From contig DCWN01000025.1 in NCBI GenBank assembly GCA_002328835.1, positions 16,257 to 80,256 on the forward strand: a stretch of 64,000 nt of DNA, read 5' to 3'. A program made the position numbers and the translations under genes. Source of the stretch: Acidobacteria bacterium UBA2161. Its GTDB lineage: Bacteria; Acidobacteriota; Vicinamibacteria; Vicinamibacterales; UBA823. Positions within the stretch are counted from its first letter, which is position 1. Each line of letters starts with the position of its first letter. Below, one piece after another: positions 1-9,041 of the stretch. The notes under the pieces were generated by a model that had not been told where the DNA came from, made no database searches, and saw only the letters and a program-made list of their open reading frames with translations.

Positions 1-696
1 CCGCTTCGTCGGGTCGTTGTCCTCGTAGACCCCGTGAAAGGTCGGCCGGCCGCCGCGTCCGTAGAACTGCACGAAGTCGAGGGTCTCGATCTCGAAGAAC
101 GAATGGAAGATCGGGTTCGAGACCTCCAGCTCGACCAGGCGCCCCTCGGGCAGCAGCCGCAACATCTGCTCCTCGAAGTTGTACCAGTGGCCACCGCGGA
201 AGTCGTCGAAGATCAGGAACCCGCCCTTCTCGACGTAGTGCCGGAGCGTCAGCAGTTCCTCGTCGCTCATCGTCCAGAAGCCCGGTTCCGACATGTAGGC
301 CAGCGGGTACTTGAACAGCTCGGGGTCGCCCAAGCGCAGGATGTTGCCCCCGGTCGGCCCCAGAAACGGTGTGAGGCCGGTGATCTCGTCGAGGATCTTC
401 ATGAAGTTCCGTTCGGCGCGTGGGTAGTCGTGCGCCCACGGCGGCAGGCCGCGGCCACGAAAGCCGCCGAAGCCGCCGAGGTCCATCTCCATGCCGTACT
501 GCAGCCTCACGAAGGTGAACTTCCCGTCGTACGGCGTGTTCGGCGCATCGAGTGACACCGGCGGCTCGCGCCGCCGGCCGCGACGGCGCTGCGCGTCGTC
601 GTCGCCCAGCCCGGCGCCAGCGGCTGTCGCCAGGGTCGTGACCCCGGCCAGCACGGCGACGGCGGCGACGGTGCGACGGATCCCGCGCGTCTTCAT
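1..696 (-). CDS. DUF4159 domain protein, secreted, C-terminus beyond window
   Basis: Only the first ~232 codons are visible; the gene runs off the left edge. Reading the minus strand from the ATG at 696 gives a signal peptide (MKTRGIRRTVAAVAVLAG), a charged Asp/Arg linker (about residues 30-45) and then the DUF4159 core with FTFVRLQYG, YPRAERNFMKIL and KGGFLIFDDFRGGHW. The same core blocks occur in the paralogue at 4198-5040. DUF4159 is a family of unknown function with a glutamine-amidotransferase-like fold, often near VWA/BatA-type genes. The start overlaps the TGA of the upstream gene by ATGA, so the two are probably translationally coupled. Function is not known; the family call is firm. 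Confidence 0.85.
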   Translation of the reverse strand, partial: MKTRGIRRTVAAVAVLAGVTTLATAAGAGLGDDDAQRRRGRRREPPVSLDAPNTPYDGKFTFVRLQYGMEMDLGGFGGFRGRGLPPWAHDYPRAERNFMKILDEITGLTPFLGPTGGNILRLGDPELFKYPLAYMSEPGFWTMSDEELLTLRHYVEKGGFLIFDDFRGGHWYNFEEQMLRLLPEGRLVELEVSNPIFHSFFEIETLDFVQFYGRGGRPTFHGVYEDNDPTKR

Positions 697-1901
697 CGTT
701 GGGGCACCTCCGCCTCGGCCTCGCGCACCTCACGGTTCTTCAGCGCCAGCTCGACGAGCAGCCGCTCGAGTTCCTGCTCGTACACGTCGGTGGCCAGGCC
801 GTCCTTCAGCATCCGGTGCGCCTCGACGCGCTCCTCGATTGTACGGCGCTCGGCGTAGAGCGCCAGCAGCGCCGGATCGTCGGTCTCCAGCTCGTTCGCC
901 GCGCGCACCGGACCGGCCGTGAAGAAGAGCGACTGGGCGACCCGTCCGTCGGCGCCGATGGCGACCGGATCGGGCTCGTCCGAGCCTTCGCCGTCGCCAT
1001 TGTCGTCGAGCATCGCGTGCTCGGTCAGCAGCAGGCCATCCTGTTCGTAGACCCGCGCGACCTCGCGCCGCGCGTAGTCGAAGGCTTCCAGCAGGGAGGT
1101 CCGTCCGTCCTTGTTGGCGTCGGCCGCGTCGTCGATCGCATCCTCGGCAGCAGGCTCGGGGGCGGTGTCGTCCGGGTCGTCCGGATCATCCGGTTTGGTG
1201 CTGGCCTCCAGCGCGTCGACCGATCCGTCGGGCATCAGGATCGTCGCGCCGACACGCGCGCCGGGCGGGGCTTCGGTGTCGGGCGTCGCGTCCATCTCCT
1301 CGACCGGCCGCGCCGCAGCTATCGGGCCGGCAATCGCGTCGACGAAGAAGCCGCCGAACTTGGTCTCGTTGCGCTCCCGCGCCGTCTTGGTCGCGGTGAT
1401 GATCGTGCGGTTGGGGCCAGACAGGCCGGCCACGAACTCGCCGCTGGCGCTGGCCGTGTTGACGAAGACGACGCGCTGCGCGCGCAACTCGTCGAGCGCG
1501 ACCGCGAAGTCGTCCACGGTCGGGTCGGGTCCGGGCAGGTTGAACTGGGAGGCGCCGCCAGACGACGAGCCGTGCCCGATGAGTACGATCAGCACGAGGT
1601 CGGCCGCCGCGGCGCGCTCGGCGACCGCGGTGATCGCCGTCTGGACGTTCTCCCACGTCGAGCGGGCCTCGATCCGTTCGGGATCGCGGTCGGGACGTTC
1701 GGCGAGGTAGACGACCTGGTCGGCCGGAATGCCATGGCGCTCGACCGCCGCATCGACGAGCCGAGTGCTCCAGTCGTGGAACCGGTCGCGGTACTCCTGG
1801 GCGCCCCCGAGCCCCGAGACGACGATGACGTGGTGCTGCTGAGCCGCCGCCGTGGCGGCGAATGCCAGGCTGAACAGGATCGCGCAGCTCGCGGCCTTCA
1901 C
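693..1901 (-). CDS. Legumain/caspase-fold (C13-like) secreted protein, probably catalytically altered, with EF-hand-like loops
   Basis: About 402 aa. GTG at 1901 is the chosen start: it overlaps the TGA of the VWA gene (GTGA), is preceded by a G-rich ribosome site and begins a clean signal peptide (MKAASCAILFSLAFAATAAAQ). The core resembles C13/caspase-type folds: HVIVVSGLGG near residues 23-33, a catalytic-type His in VLIGHGSSSGG near residue 110, and a strand ending VVFVNTASASGEF near residues 145-156, where C13 peptidases carry the Cys nucleophile. No Cys is present there; Ser or Ala occupies the site. The C-terminal half has DANKDGRTSLLEAF and LDDNGDGEGS, EF-hand-like calcium loops. A C-terminal coiled segment follows. 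It may be a pseudo-protease or use Ser; activity is inference. Confidence 0.7.
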   Translation of the reverse strand: MKAASCAILFSLAFAATAAAQQHHVIVVSGLGGAQEYRDRFHDWSTRLVDAAVERHGIPADQVVYLAERPDRDPERIEARSTWENVQTAITAVAERAAAADLVLIVLIGHGSSSGGASQFNLPGPDPTVDDFAVALDELRAQRVVFVNTASASGEFVAGLSGPNRTIITATKTARERNETKFGGFFVDAIAGPIAAARPVEEMDATPDTEAPPGARVGATILMPDGSVDALEASTKPDDPDDPDDTAPEPAAEDAIDDAADANKDGRTSLLEAFDYARREVARVYEQDGLLLTEHAMLDDNGDGEGSDEPDPVAIGADGRVAQSLFFTAGPVRAANELETDDPALLALYAERRTIEERVEAHRMLKDGLATDVYEQELERLLVELALKNREVREAEAEVPQR

Positions 1902-4189
1902 GCCAACCCCCGGAGGCGGCGGTAGCCCCACTCGCCGCCGACCAGCGCGAGCAACAGGAAGAGGAGCGCGGGCATGTCCCACAGTTCGAGCTCTTCCACC
2001 ACGGTGACGCCGGCGCCGGCGTAGGCGATGTCTTCGGGCAGCGATGCCACGGTGTCGACGGTGTAGAACTGGCCACCGGTCTCATCCGCGATCCGCCGCA
2101 GCAGCGGCGCGCGCATCGCCGAGTCGAAGAACTCGTCGTCGCTGGCCGCCGCGAAGACGTACGCCATGTCGCTGCCGACCAACTCATCGTCGCTGGTCGC
2201 CTCGACGCGGATTTCGTAGAGTCCTTCTTCGCTCGGTGTGAGCAGCCCTTCGTACTCACCGTCCCGTTCCGTGGTCCAGTCGAGCTCGACTTCGACGAAT
2301 CCGCCTGACGGCGAGGTCACCTCGGCATTGACCCGGCTGTTGTTCATCTCGAGGTAGGCGCCGTCGACCACTTCGGTGAGCAACTCGACCGGCTCGTCGG
2401 GCTCGACGCGATCGCGGCGGACACTGGCCACGACCTGGTCGGGCACGCCATCCACCAGCCACCGCAGCAGCCGCCGCCAGAACAGTTCGTGCGTCAGGTC
2501 GTCGGGTTCGATGTCGGCGTGCATCTGCCACATCCAGGAATCCTGAATCGGCATCGCCAACGTCTTGCCCGCGCCGTAGCGCTGGAACGCGAGGACGATG
2601 CGTTCGTCCGACCCGCCGGCGCCCGTCCCGGTCAGCAGTGTCGTCGCGCCGGGCTTGATCTCGGAGATCGGGTTCAGACTCGAGACGGCCGGCAGGTTCT
2701 TCCACCGTTCACCCGATTCCTCCTCGGTGTCGGCCACCTGCATCGCCGCGTGCGTCTCCCCGGCACGGGTCGGCGAAACCATCAGCTCGATGAAGACCGG
2801 TTCGCCGTCGACGAGCGTCGGCTCGTCCATGACGACCGGCAGGATGTCGGCGATCGGCGTGCCGGCGTAGCCACCCTCGGCGAACGCGCTGCGGCCACCG
2901 AGCATCAGGAACCCGCCGCCGCGCTGGTTGACGAAATCAGCGATCATCCGCAGCTGGTCGGGGGTGAAGTAGTTCGCCTCGACGCTGCCAAGGATCAGGC
3001 CGCGGTACTGGAACAATTCTTCCCGGGTCTTCGGGAAGCCGCCGAGCAGGTCGTCCGCGTCGTCGACATCGAGCCGGAGGTACTTGTTGTCGGCCGTGCG
3101 CTGCAGCACGACGACCTGCAGGTTCTCGTCGTCGGCGACGGCGCGGCGGATGAACTTCACCTCGAACCGCGGCTCACCCTCGAAGTAGAGGATCTTCTCG
3201 CGCCGGTCCTCGACGACGACCAGGACGTCGCGCACGTTGTTCTGCGTGACCATCTCGCCGACCTTGGGCGGGACGGAGAAGCGGAAGATGCGCGGCCCCG
3301 GCTCGGTCGCCGTGAATCGGACCCGCGCGGTGGCCGCCTCGCCGTTGGCCGGCAGGGTGACCGCTTCGGTGCTGACGATCCGACCCTCGTCCTCGATCTG
3401 CAGGGTGATCGCATCGCCCGCGTACCCGACCTGGCCGATGACGACGTCGACGACCATCGACGTGCCTTGCAGCACCGAAGGCGGCGTCTCGACGCGGCTC
3501 AGCTGGATGTCGCGGTCGAAGGCCTCGCGCCCGAGGCCGACGGTGTAGACCGGCACGCCGTCGGCGCCGAGGCCGCGCAGCGATTCGGTCAGCACCGATT
3601 CGGAGTTGTCGGCGCCGTCGCTGATGACGACCAGGCCCGAGAGCGGCACGCCGGTCAATTCGTCGCGGGCCCGGTCGAGCGCCTGCCCGAGGTCGGTCCG
3701 CAACCCGGCGTAGCCGAGCTCGCCCAGGTCGGTCAGCCGTTCGGTGGCCGACGAGAATCTGAAGAACCTGAGCGCGAAACGGTCGGCGAGCGCGGCTCGG
3801 AGCGCGCTCTCCTCGGTGCCGAAACTCGCATCGACGAAGGCGCGCCGCGGCTCGTCGTCGCGATCGGCGATCTCCATGCTGCGCGAGTCGTCGATCAGGA
3901 CGCCGAGAAAATTCTGCTGCGGGACGATCGAACTGAGGACGAGTACCGGGCGGAACAGGCAGAAGACGACGACCGTGAGCGCGGCGACGCGCAGCGCCGA
4001 GAGGACCCCGCGATCGAGCGGCGTGCTCTTGCCGCGAGCCTGGGCGTAGGTGGCGAGCGTGACGGCTGCGCCGGCCCCGAGGACCGCGACCAGCAGGAGG
4101 TACGACCAGGGTGAGGCGAACACGAAGTCGCCCTGGTCGAACACCAGCGGTCGGTACTTGAAGAGCAGCTCAAACAGCGCGTCGAACAC
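1898..4189 (-). CDS. Membrane-anchored VWA domain protein with GATase1-like domain (BatA-like)
   Basis: About 763 aa, starting at GTG 4189 behind GAGGCG; an upstream start would overlap the preceding gene by ~200 bp. Order of domains: two N-terminal membrane helices (SPWSYLLLVAVLGAGAAV and LRVAALTVVVFCLF), a VWA domain with an intact MIDAS (DDSRS, the Thr of GLRTDLG, and SDGADN), a beta-sandwich, a glutamine-amidotransferase-like domain (GLILGSVEANYF, GGGFLMLGG), a second beta-sandwich, and a final membrane helix (PALLFLLLALVGGEWGY). Such proteins display a metal-dependent protein-binding domain in the periplasm. It sits between two DUF4159 genes with overlapping ends, suggesting one complex. 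Precise role unknown. Confidence 0.85.
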   Translation of the reverse strand: MFDALFELLFKYRPLVFDQGDFVFASPWSYLLLVAVLGAGAAVTLATYAQARGKSTPLDRGVLSALRVAALTVVVFCLFRPVLVLSSIVPQQNFLGVLIDDSRSMEIADRDDEPRRAFVDASFGTEESALRAALADRFALRFFRFSSATERLTDLGELGYAGLRTDLGQALDRARDELTGVPLSGLVVISDGADNSESVLTESLRGLGADGVPVYTVGLGREAFDRDIQLSRVETPPSVLQGTSMVVDVVIGQVGYAGDAITLQIEDEGRIVSTEAVTLPANGEAATARVRFTATEPGPRIFRFSVPPKVGEMVTQNNVRDVLVVVEDRREKILYFEGEPRFEVKFIRRAVADDENLQVVVLQRTADNKYLRLDVDDADDLLGGFPKTREELFQYRGLILGSVEANYFTPDQLRMIADFVNQRGGGFLMLGGRSAFAEGGYAGTPIADILPVVMDEPTLVDGEPVFIELMVSPTRAGETHAAMQVADTEEESGERWKNLPAVSSLNPISEIKPGATTLLTGTGAGGSDERIVLAFQRYGAGKTLAMPIQDSWMWQMHADIEPDDLTHELFWRRLLRWLVDGVPDQVVASVRRDRVEPDEPVELLTEVVDGAYLEMNNSRVNAEVTSPSGGFVEVELDWTTERDGEYEGLLTPSEEGLYEIRVEATSDDELVGSDMAYVFAAASDDEFFDSAMRAPLLRRIADETGGQFYTVDTVASLPEDIAYAGAGVTVVEELELWDMPALLFLLLALVGGEWGYRRLRGLA

Positions 4190-4197
4190 GGATCGCC

Positions 4198-5040
4198 TCA
4201 ATGCGTCATCGCGTAGACGATGTAGTTCACGCCCATCTGGAAGGCGTAAGTCGAAAACTTCAGCGGGTAGTACGGGTTGTCGGCCCACTCCCAGGCATCG
4301 CCCAGGTCGGTGTTCCAGTTGATCATCACCATCATCCGGCCGTCGTCGTCGAAGATCGCCCGCGTTTCGGGCACATAGCCGTCTTGCTCCCACGTCCGAC
4401 CGCCGTAGACGGCGTTGTTCACCGCGGGCACCTGCAGGACTTCATTGATCTCATAGACGGTGCTGAAGACCGGATGGTCGACCGGCACGTCGACGATCGG
4501 ATACTCGGGCAGGACGCGCCGAATCTCCATCTCGAAGTTCTGCCACTCCCAGGTGCCCCAGAAGTCGTCGACCAGCAGGAAGCCGCCCGCATCGAGGTAG
4601 GCCCGGAGTCCGGCGACCTCTTCCTCGGTCATCGCCATCGACCCGACCTCGAGCGCGTAGAGAAAGGGGAACCGCCTGAGGTTCGGGTCGTCGAGACGGA
4701 TCGCGTTCTCCCTGTCGTAGACACCGAGTCGGGTCACCCGCTGCAGGATCGAGATGAACTGCAGGTCGGCTTTGGGATAGTCGGTGGCCCACCGCGAGCC
4801 CCAGCGGCGGCCGCGGCCGTAGCCGCTGTAGATCGCGCGGGTGAAGTAGAACTCCCAGGGGCCGACCGGATACTCGAGCGTCGCGTCGGCGCGGGTTCGG
4901 ACCGGCTGCGCCCCGGCCGGCGGAGCGATCCGGACGTCGACGTCGACCCGCTGTCCGTGGAGCAGCGCTTCGCCGAGCCAGAGGCCCGCCACGACGATGC
5001 CGACGGCGAGTGCCACGCGGTGCCGGATGAATGGCCGCAA
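4198..5040 (-). CDS. DUF4159 domain protein with N-terminal membrane anchor
   Basis: About 280 aa from a TTG at 5040, which has GGAG seven to eight bases upstream and yields a normal anchor sequence (RHRVALAVGIVVAGLWLGEA). An ATG at 5127 in the same frame is a possible alternative but adds a signal-disrupting leader. The DUF4159 core shows WEFYFTRAIYSGY, YPKADLQFISILQ, LDAGGFLLVDDFWG and DVPVDHPVFSTVYEI, collinear with the protein encoded at 1-696. It is first in a four-gene set with the VWA protein, the C13-like protein and the second DUF4159 protein; its stop lies 8 bp before the next start. Function unknown. Confidence 0.82.
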   Translation of the reverse strand: MRPFIRHRVALAVGIVVAGLWLGEALLHGQRVDVDVRIAPPAGAQPVRTRADATLEYPVGPWEFYFTRAIYSGYGRGRRWGSRWATDYPKADLQFISILQRVTRLGVYDRENAIRLDDPNLRRFPFLYALEVGSMAMTEEEVAGLRAYLDAGGFLLVDDFWGTWEWQNFEMEIRRVLPEYPIVDVPVDHPVFSTVYEINEVLQVPAVNNAVYGGRTWEQDGYVPETRAIFDDDGRMMVMINWNTDLGDAWEWADNPYYPLKFSTYAFQMGVNYIVYAMTH

Positions 5041-5179
5041 AGGGAGGCTCCAAGAACTGGCGTATGGCGGCAGCGTACCACAGTCTCCAGGGGCGTTTCG
5101 GTGCCGGATTCCGGTCGAGCGGGCCATCTTACGGTATTGACCTCTTCCGCTCCCCGAAAATTTCAGGCGCGCCGGAGAC

Positions 5180-6511
5180 TCAGACCTGTGGCAGTTTCCA
5201 CGGGCCGCGGTAGGTCGGCGTCAGGAACGCGTTGGCCTCGGCGTCGTCCCGAAACCGCTTGCCGGCGTCGTCCCAGTGGACCTTCCGGTCGGTCCGGAAC
5301 GCCACGTTGCCGAGATGCGCATTGACCGCGGCGAGGCTCCCCGTGTCGGCGTTGCAGCGCGGCTGCTGGCGGGTCTTCATGCACTCGAAGAAATTTTCTG
5401 TGTGCTGGTCGAGGCCGCCCTGTCCGGCTCCGGCCCGATGCTCGGGCAGCGGGTCCATCCTGTAGTACGGCTTGCCGTCCGCCGTGCCGGTTTCCGGGAA
5501 GACCTCCCATCGACCACGATCGACAACCAGCGTGCCCTCGTTGCCGATGAATGCGACGCCGTGGTCGCGCTGGAACGGGCCCAGGCCGATGCCGACGGCG
5601 TGCTCCCAGATCATCGAGAAGTCGTCGAACTCGTAGATCGCCTGGAGCGTGTCGGGCGTTTCCTCGGCATCGTCCGGATAGGCGAACTTGCCGCCGCTGG
5701 CCACGACCGACTTGGGCGCCGTGGCCTGCATGCCGTACAGCACGATGTCGATGAGATGCACGCCCCAGTCGGTCATCAGCCCGCCGGCATAGTCCCAGAA
5801 CCAGCGGAAGTTGAAATGGAACCGGTTCGGATTGAACCGGCGCTCCGGCGCCGGCCCCAGCCACATGTCGTAGTCGACACCGTCGGGGGCCGGCCCGTCG
5901 GGCACCATGGGCACCGGCGGCATCCAGTTCATGTAGGCCCAGGCCCTGGCGGTGCGGATCCGCCCGAGCGCGCCCGACTGGAGAAACGCGATGGCGTCGG
6001 CCCAGTGCGGTCCGCTGCGCTGCCACTGGCCGACCTGCACGACCCGGTCGTAGCGCTCGGCGGCCGAGACCATCAACCGGCATTCCTCAATTGAATTCGC
6101 GAGCGGCTTCTCGACATAGACGTCCTTGCCGGCCTCGCACGCCATCACCATCTGCAGGCAATGCCAGTGGTCGGGCGTGCCGATGACGACGGCGTCGACA
6201 TCGGGGTTTTCGAGCAGGCGCCGGAAGTCGCCGTAGACGGGCGGTCTCGTGCCGGTCATCCGTTCGATGTCGCCGGCCCGCCGGGCGAGCACGCTCGCGT
6301 CGACGTCGCAGAGCGCGACGCATTCGGCCTCCGGACGCTTCAACATCGACGAGATGTCGGAGAAACCCATGCCGTTGCAGCCGATCACACCGACACCGAT
6401 CCGGTCGGTCGGCGCCGACTGGGCCGCCCAGAGATCGGCGGCCGACAGGGTCGCCAGGCCGACGCCCGCGGCGGCGGAGTGCTCGAGGAAGCGACGTCGC
6501 GATTCAGCCAT
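5180..6511 (-). CDS. Gfo/Idh/MocA family oxidoreductase, Tat-exported
   Basis: 443 aa. ATG at 6511 is preceded by GGAGGG and starts a twin-arginine leader (MAESRRRFLEHSAAAGVG). The mature protein has the N-terminal Rossmann motif GVGVIGCNGMG, the family signature EKPLANS (Lys-Pro dinucleotide-site motif) near residue 125, and the C-terminal beta-sheet domain with GGLMTDWGVHLID, which holds the substrate-side Asp and His. Family members oxidise or rearrange sugars and polyols with NAD(P); exported forms usually carry their cofactor bound. It lies just after a GH3 glycosidase gene in the same direction, consistent with glycan processing. Substrate cannot be told from sequence. Confidence 0.9.
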   Translation of the reverse strand: MAESRRRFLEHSAAAGVGLATLSAADLWAAQSAPTDRIGVGVIGCNGMGFSDISSMLKRPEAECVALCDVDASVLARRAGDIERMTGTRPPVYGDFRRLLENPDVDAVVIGTPDHWHCLQMVMACEAGKDVYVEKPLANSIEECRLMVSAAERYDRVVQVGQWQRSGPHWADAIAFLQSGALGRIRTARAWAYMNWMPPVPMVPDGPAPDGVDYDMWLGPAPERRFNPNRFHFNFRWFWDYAGGLMTDWGVHLIDIVLYGMQATAPKSVVASGGKFAYPDDAEETPDTLQAIYEFDDFSMIWEHAVGIGLGPFQRDHGVAFIGNEGTLVVDRGRWEVFPETGTADGKPYYRMDPLPEHRAGAGQGGLDQHTENFFECMKTRQQPRCNADTGSLAAVNAHLGNVAFRTDRKVHWDDAGKRFRDDAEANAFLTPTYRGPWKLPQV

Positions 6512-6530
6512 GACACACCCTCCGGGTCGA

Positions 6531-8318
6531 TCAGTTGTCGGGCAGCGTGACGGGCAGCGTGCCCGCCGCGTCGATTTCACCCCTCAGGAGTCGGGCGAAC
6601 GCATCGCCGTAGACGACCTGGTTGCCGTAGAAGCCGCCTTCGCCGTAGCCGACGACGAACGCCGCGGCGCCGCGAACGTCACCAGCCAGGTACGGATTGC
6701 CGTACGACATGACGACCGTCCGGCCGGGCTTCGTGGCGATGAGCGCCCGGACGAGTTCGGCGTCGTCCGGGCGGAGCGGCCCGTGGTCGACGTAGACGGT
6801 TCGCGGATGAAACAGCGAGACGACGACGGTATCGGCCTGCCGCGCCGCCGCCACGGCCTCGGCGCGGACCGCCGGGTCGACGTTCGGGCGCACGGCGAAG
6901 GTCTGCGCGACCGGCAGCGATTCGGCGAGGTGCGCCGACACATCACGCGCTGCCTGGAGGTGCTCGGTCTTCTGAATCGACACATGCACGACGCGGCCCA
7001 GCGCGTCGGCCGTGGTCGGGAAGAAGCCGTCGTTCTCGACGAGCGTGAGCGATCGATTGGCGATCTCGTGGACGAGTGCGGTGTGCTCGGCGGTGCCGAC
7101 GAGCTGGTCGATCCGGCCGGGGTCGACAAACCGGTTCTGATGCAGGTTCAGTCGCGCCTTGCAATAGAGGATGCGGCGGGCCGAGTCGTCGATCTGGGCG
7201 CGCGGGATGTCGCCCGCCTCGACGGCCTCGACGACCGCGCCGATCGTCCCGATCGCATCGAGCGGCTTGAGCAGGGCGTCGTGGCCGGCCTGGATCGCCA
7301 TGACGCCGACCTGCTCCGCGCCGAAGCGATCGACCACCTTGTCGTACCAGAGGTCGTCGGTCGTCAGCACACCCTCGAAGCCGAGTCGACCGCGGACCCA
7401 GGCTGTCGAGAGCGCCGGTTCGACGCTGGCCGGCAGCTCCGAGCCGTCGGTCACCGACGGCACGCTGATGTGCTCGGTCATGATGAACGTGACCCCGGCG
7501 TCGATGGCGTGTTGGAACGCCAGGAAGTCGGTCTGTTCGACCTCGTCGGCCGGCTTGTGATTCACCGTAAACTCGGTGCCGGGCACCAGCTCGACGTCGC
7601 CGCGGCCGGGATAGTGCTTGGCCGTCGCGAGCATGCCGTGGTCCTGATAGCCGCGGATGTAGGCCGAGGCCAACCGTCCGAGCAGGTCGAGGTCGGGGCC
7701 GAACGAGCGGACGCCGAGGACCGGGTTGTCCGGCTGCGTTTGCACGTCGACGACGGGCGAGTAGGTGAGGTGGATGCCGATCGCGCGGCCCTCGGTCGCG
7801 CCGACGCGGCCGACCTCGTAGGCCAGGTCCTCCGAGCCGATAGCGGACAGCGCCATGTTGGCGGGGAACTCCGAGGCACCGGCGAATTGCTGGCCCGGTC
7901 CACCCTCGAAGTCGGCCGACATGAGGAGCGGCACGTCGGATTCGGCCTGCAGCCGGTTCAGGAGATCGGCCGTGTCGTGCGGCGTGCCACCGTAGACGAC
8001 GAACCCGCCCACGCCGTAGTCACGGACGAGCGTACGCCAGTACTGGAACATCGCGTCGTCATCGGCGACGTACTCGCCGCGCATCTGCTCGGTGATGAGC
8101 TGGCCGACCTTCTGCTCGAGCGTCAGCCGCGCGAGCGTCTCGTCGGCCCACCGCTCGGCTTCCTCGTGCGACGCCGTCAGCGCCGCGGCGACGTCGGAGA
8201 TGGCCGAGCCGCCGTCCCGGGCCGAGCAGGCGGGCAGCGCGACGAGCGTGGCTAGCGTGAGCGGCGCGAGCCACGCCAGGCAGGATCGGGTTCCTGGGCG
8301 TCCGGACATCCGTGGCAT
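6531..8318 (-). CDS. Glycoside hydrolase family 3 lipoprotein (NagZ/beta-glucosidase type)
   Basis: 595 aa. The N-terminus is a lipoprotein signal with Cys31 in ALPACSA, so the enzyme is probably anchored to a membrane facing the periplasm or outside. The GH3 barrel shows the entry motif EQKVGQLI (residues 68-75), DFEGGPGQQF (136-145), KHYPGRGDVE (234-243) and the nucleophile region GVLTTDDLW with Asp321. In classic NagZ enzymes the third motif reads PGHGD; here the first His is Arg239. The C-terminal third is the GH3 C-domain. Likely a beta-N-acetylhexosaminidase or beta-glucosidase. An ATG at 8309 is an equally possible start. Its stop lies 20 bp before the oxidoreductase start, suggesting co-transcription. 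Confidence 0.88.
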   Translation of the reverse strand: MPRMSGRPGTRSCLAWLAPLTLATLVALPACSARDGGSAISDVAAALTASHEEAERWADETLARLTLEQKVGQLITEQMRGEYVADDDAMFQYWRTLVRDYGVGGFVVYGGTPHDTADLLNRLQAESDVPLLMSADFEGGPGQQFAGASEFPANMALSAIGSEDLAYEVGRVGATEGRAIGIHLTYSPVVDVQTQPDNPVLGVRSFGPDLDLLGRLASAYIRGYQDHGMLATAKHYPGRGDVELVPGTEFTVNHKPADEVEQTDFLAFQHAIDAGVTFIMTEHISVPSVTDGSELPASVEPALSTAWVRGRLGFEGVLTTDDLWYDKVVDRFGAEQVGVMAIQAGHDALLKPLDAIGTIGAVVEAVEAGDIPRAQIDDSARRILYCKARLNLHQNRFVDPGRIDQLVGTAEHTALVHEIANRSLTLVENDGFFPTTADALGRVVHVSIQKTEHLQAARDVSAHLAESLPVAQTFAVRPNVDPAVRAEAVAAARQADTVVVSLFHPRTVYVDHGPLRPDDAELVRALIATKPGRTVVMSYGNPYLAGDVRGAAAFVVGYGEGGFYGNQVVYGDAFARLLRGEIDAAGTLPVTLPDN

Positions 8319-8327
8319 CCCGGACCG

Positions 8328-8837
8328 CTACGAATCGGTCTCGACGACGCGCGTGACGGCCAGCTTGTCGCCCAGTCGACGGCTGTCGGGGTCGACGACG
8401 ACGAGAACGATCTCGACGATGCCGATCACGAAGGCGACCAGGAACAACGGAATCGCGACGAAGAGCCCGATGATCGTGAAGGCCAACAGCTGCGCGATGC
8501 CGCCGAGCGCGAACATCCAGTTTCGCTTCATCGACGTGGCGACGTCCATCGGGGCGCCGTCGAGACGCACCGGGCGAATCTTGACGAGCCGTTTGCCGAT
8601 GGAACGGCGGTCCATGAAGTCGAGGTCCATGCCGTCGCGCACCAGCCAGTACGCCGTGGCGGCCAGGCCGCCGACGAGCGGGATGAAACCGACGACCACG
8701 GCGATGACGGCGTCGATGATCGCGGCGACGAAGCGCTTGCCCAGCTCGGCCTTCGGCGCGTCGCCGGCGCCGGGCGGCGGCGTAGCGACCTCGCCCATCG
8801 GTGTCTCACCCGTCCCGCTTCCAGTTTCGTCAATCAT
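8328..8837 (-). CDS. RDD family membrane protein
   Basis: 169 aa; ATG at 8837 follows GGGAGGAG at good spacing. A Gly/Pro-rich N-terminal tail (about 30 residues) precedes the RDD domain: RFVAAIIDAVIAVVVGFIPL as first helix, SIGKRLVKIRPV as the conserved loop, then FIGLFVAIPLFLV-like helices and a last helix ending in DPDSRRLGDKLAVTRVV, a typical RDD ending. RDD proteins are small inner-membrane proteins, some implicated in ion or osmolyte exchange; the role here is not known. It is the first gene of a minus-strand run with the GH3 gene, 9 bp apart. Confidence 0.88.
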   Translation of the reverse strand: MIDETGSGTGETPMGEVATPPPGAGDAPKAELGKRFVAAIIDAVIAVVVGFIPLVGGLAATAYWLVRDGMDLDFMDRRSIGKRLVKIRPVRLDGAPMDVATSMKRNWMFALGGIAQLLAFTIIGLFVAIPLFLVAFVIGIVEIVLVVVDPDSRRLGDKLAVTRVVETDS

Positions 8838-9041
8838 TAGCTGTCTCCTCCCGGACCGCGTCTGCGTTCGAGCCTATCTTACGGCATGTCCACCGGGCTC
8901 GGCGCGGCACGCCCGGAAACCGTTTCCGGCGCCACTGAACCTTCCTCCAGCGGGCCCCGTATCTCCCATGTGAGGCCGGTGGAACGGGTTCGGCCGGCCA
9001 TTGAGACACACTACCGAGATTTCGACGGGGGAGGCATCTCC

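Noticed and set aside
699..1925. Long plus-strand open frame opposite the C13-like gene
   Set aside because: Composition is that of a mirror frame in GC-rich coding DNA (Arg/Asp/Val-rich, no domain); the minus-strand protein has a signal peptide and motifs. The same applies to other long opposite frames, for example 6249-8255, 46590-48125 and 50747-52672.
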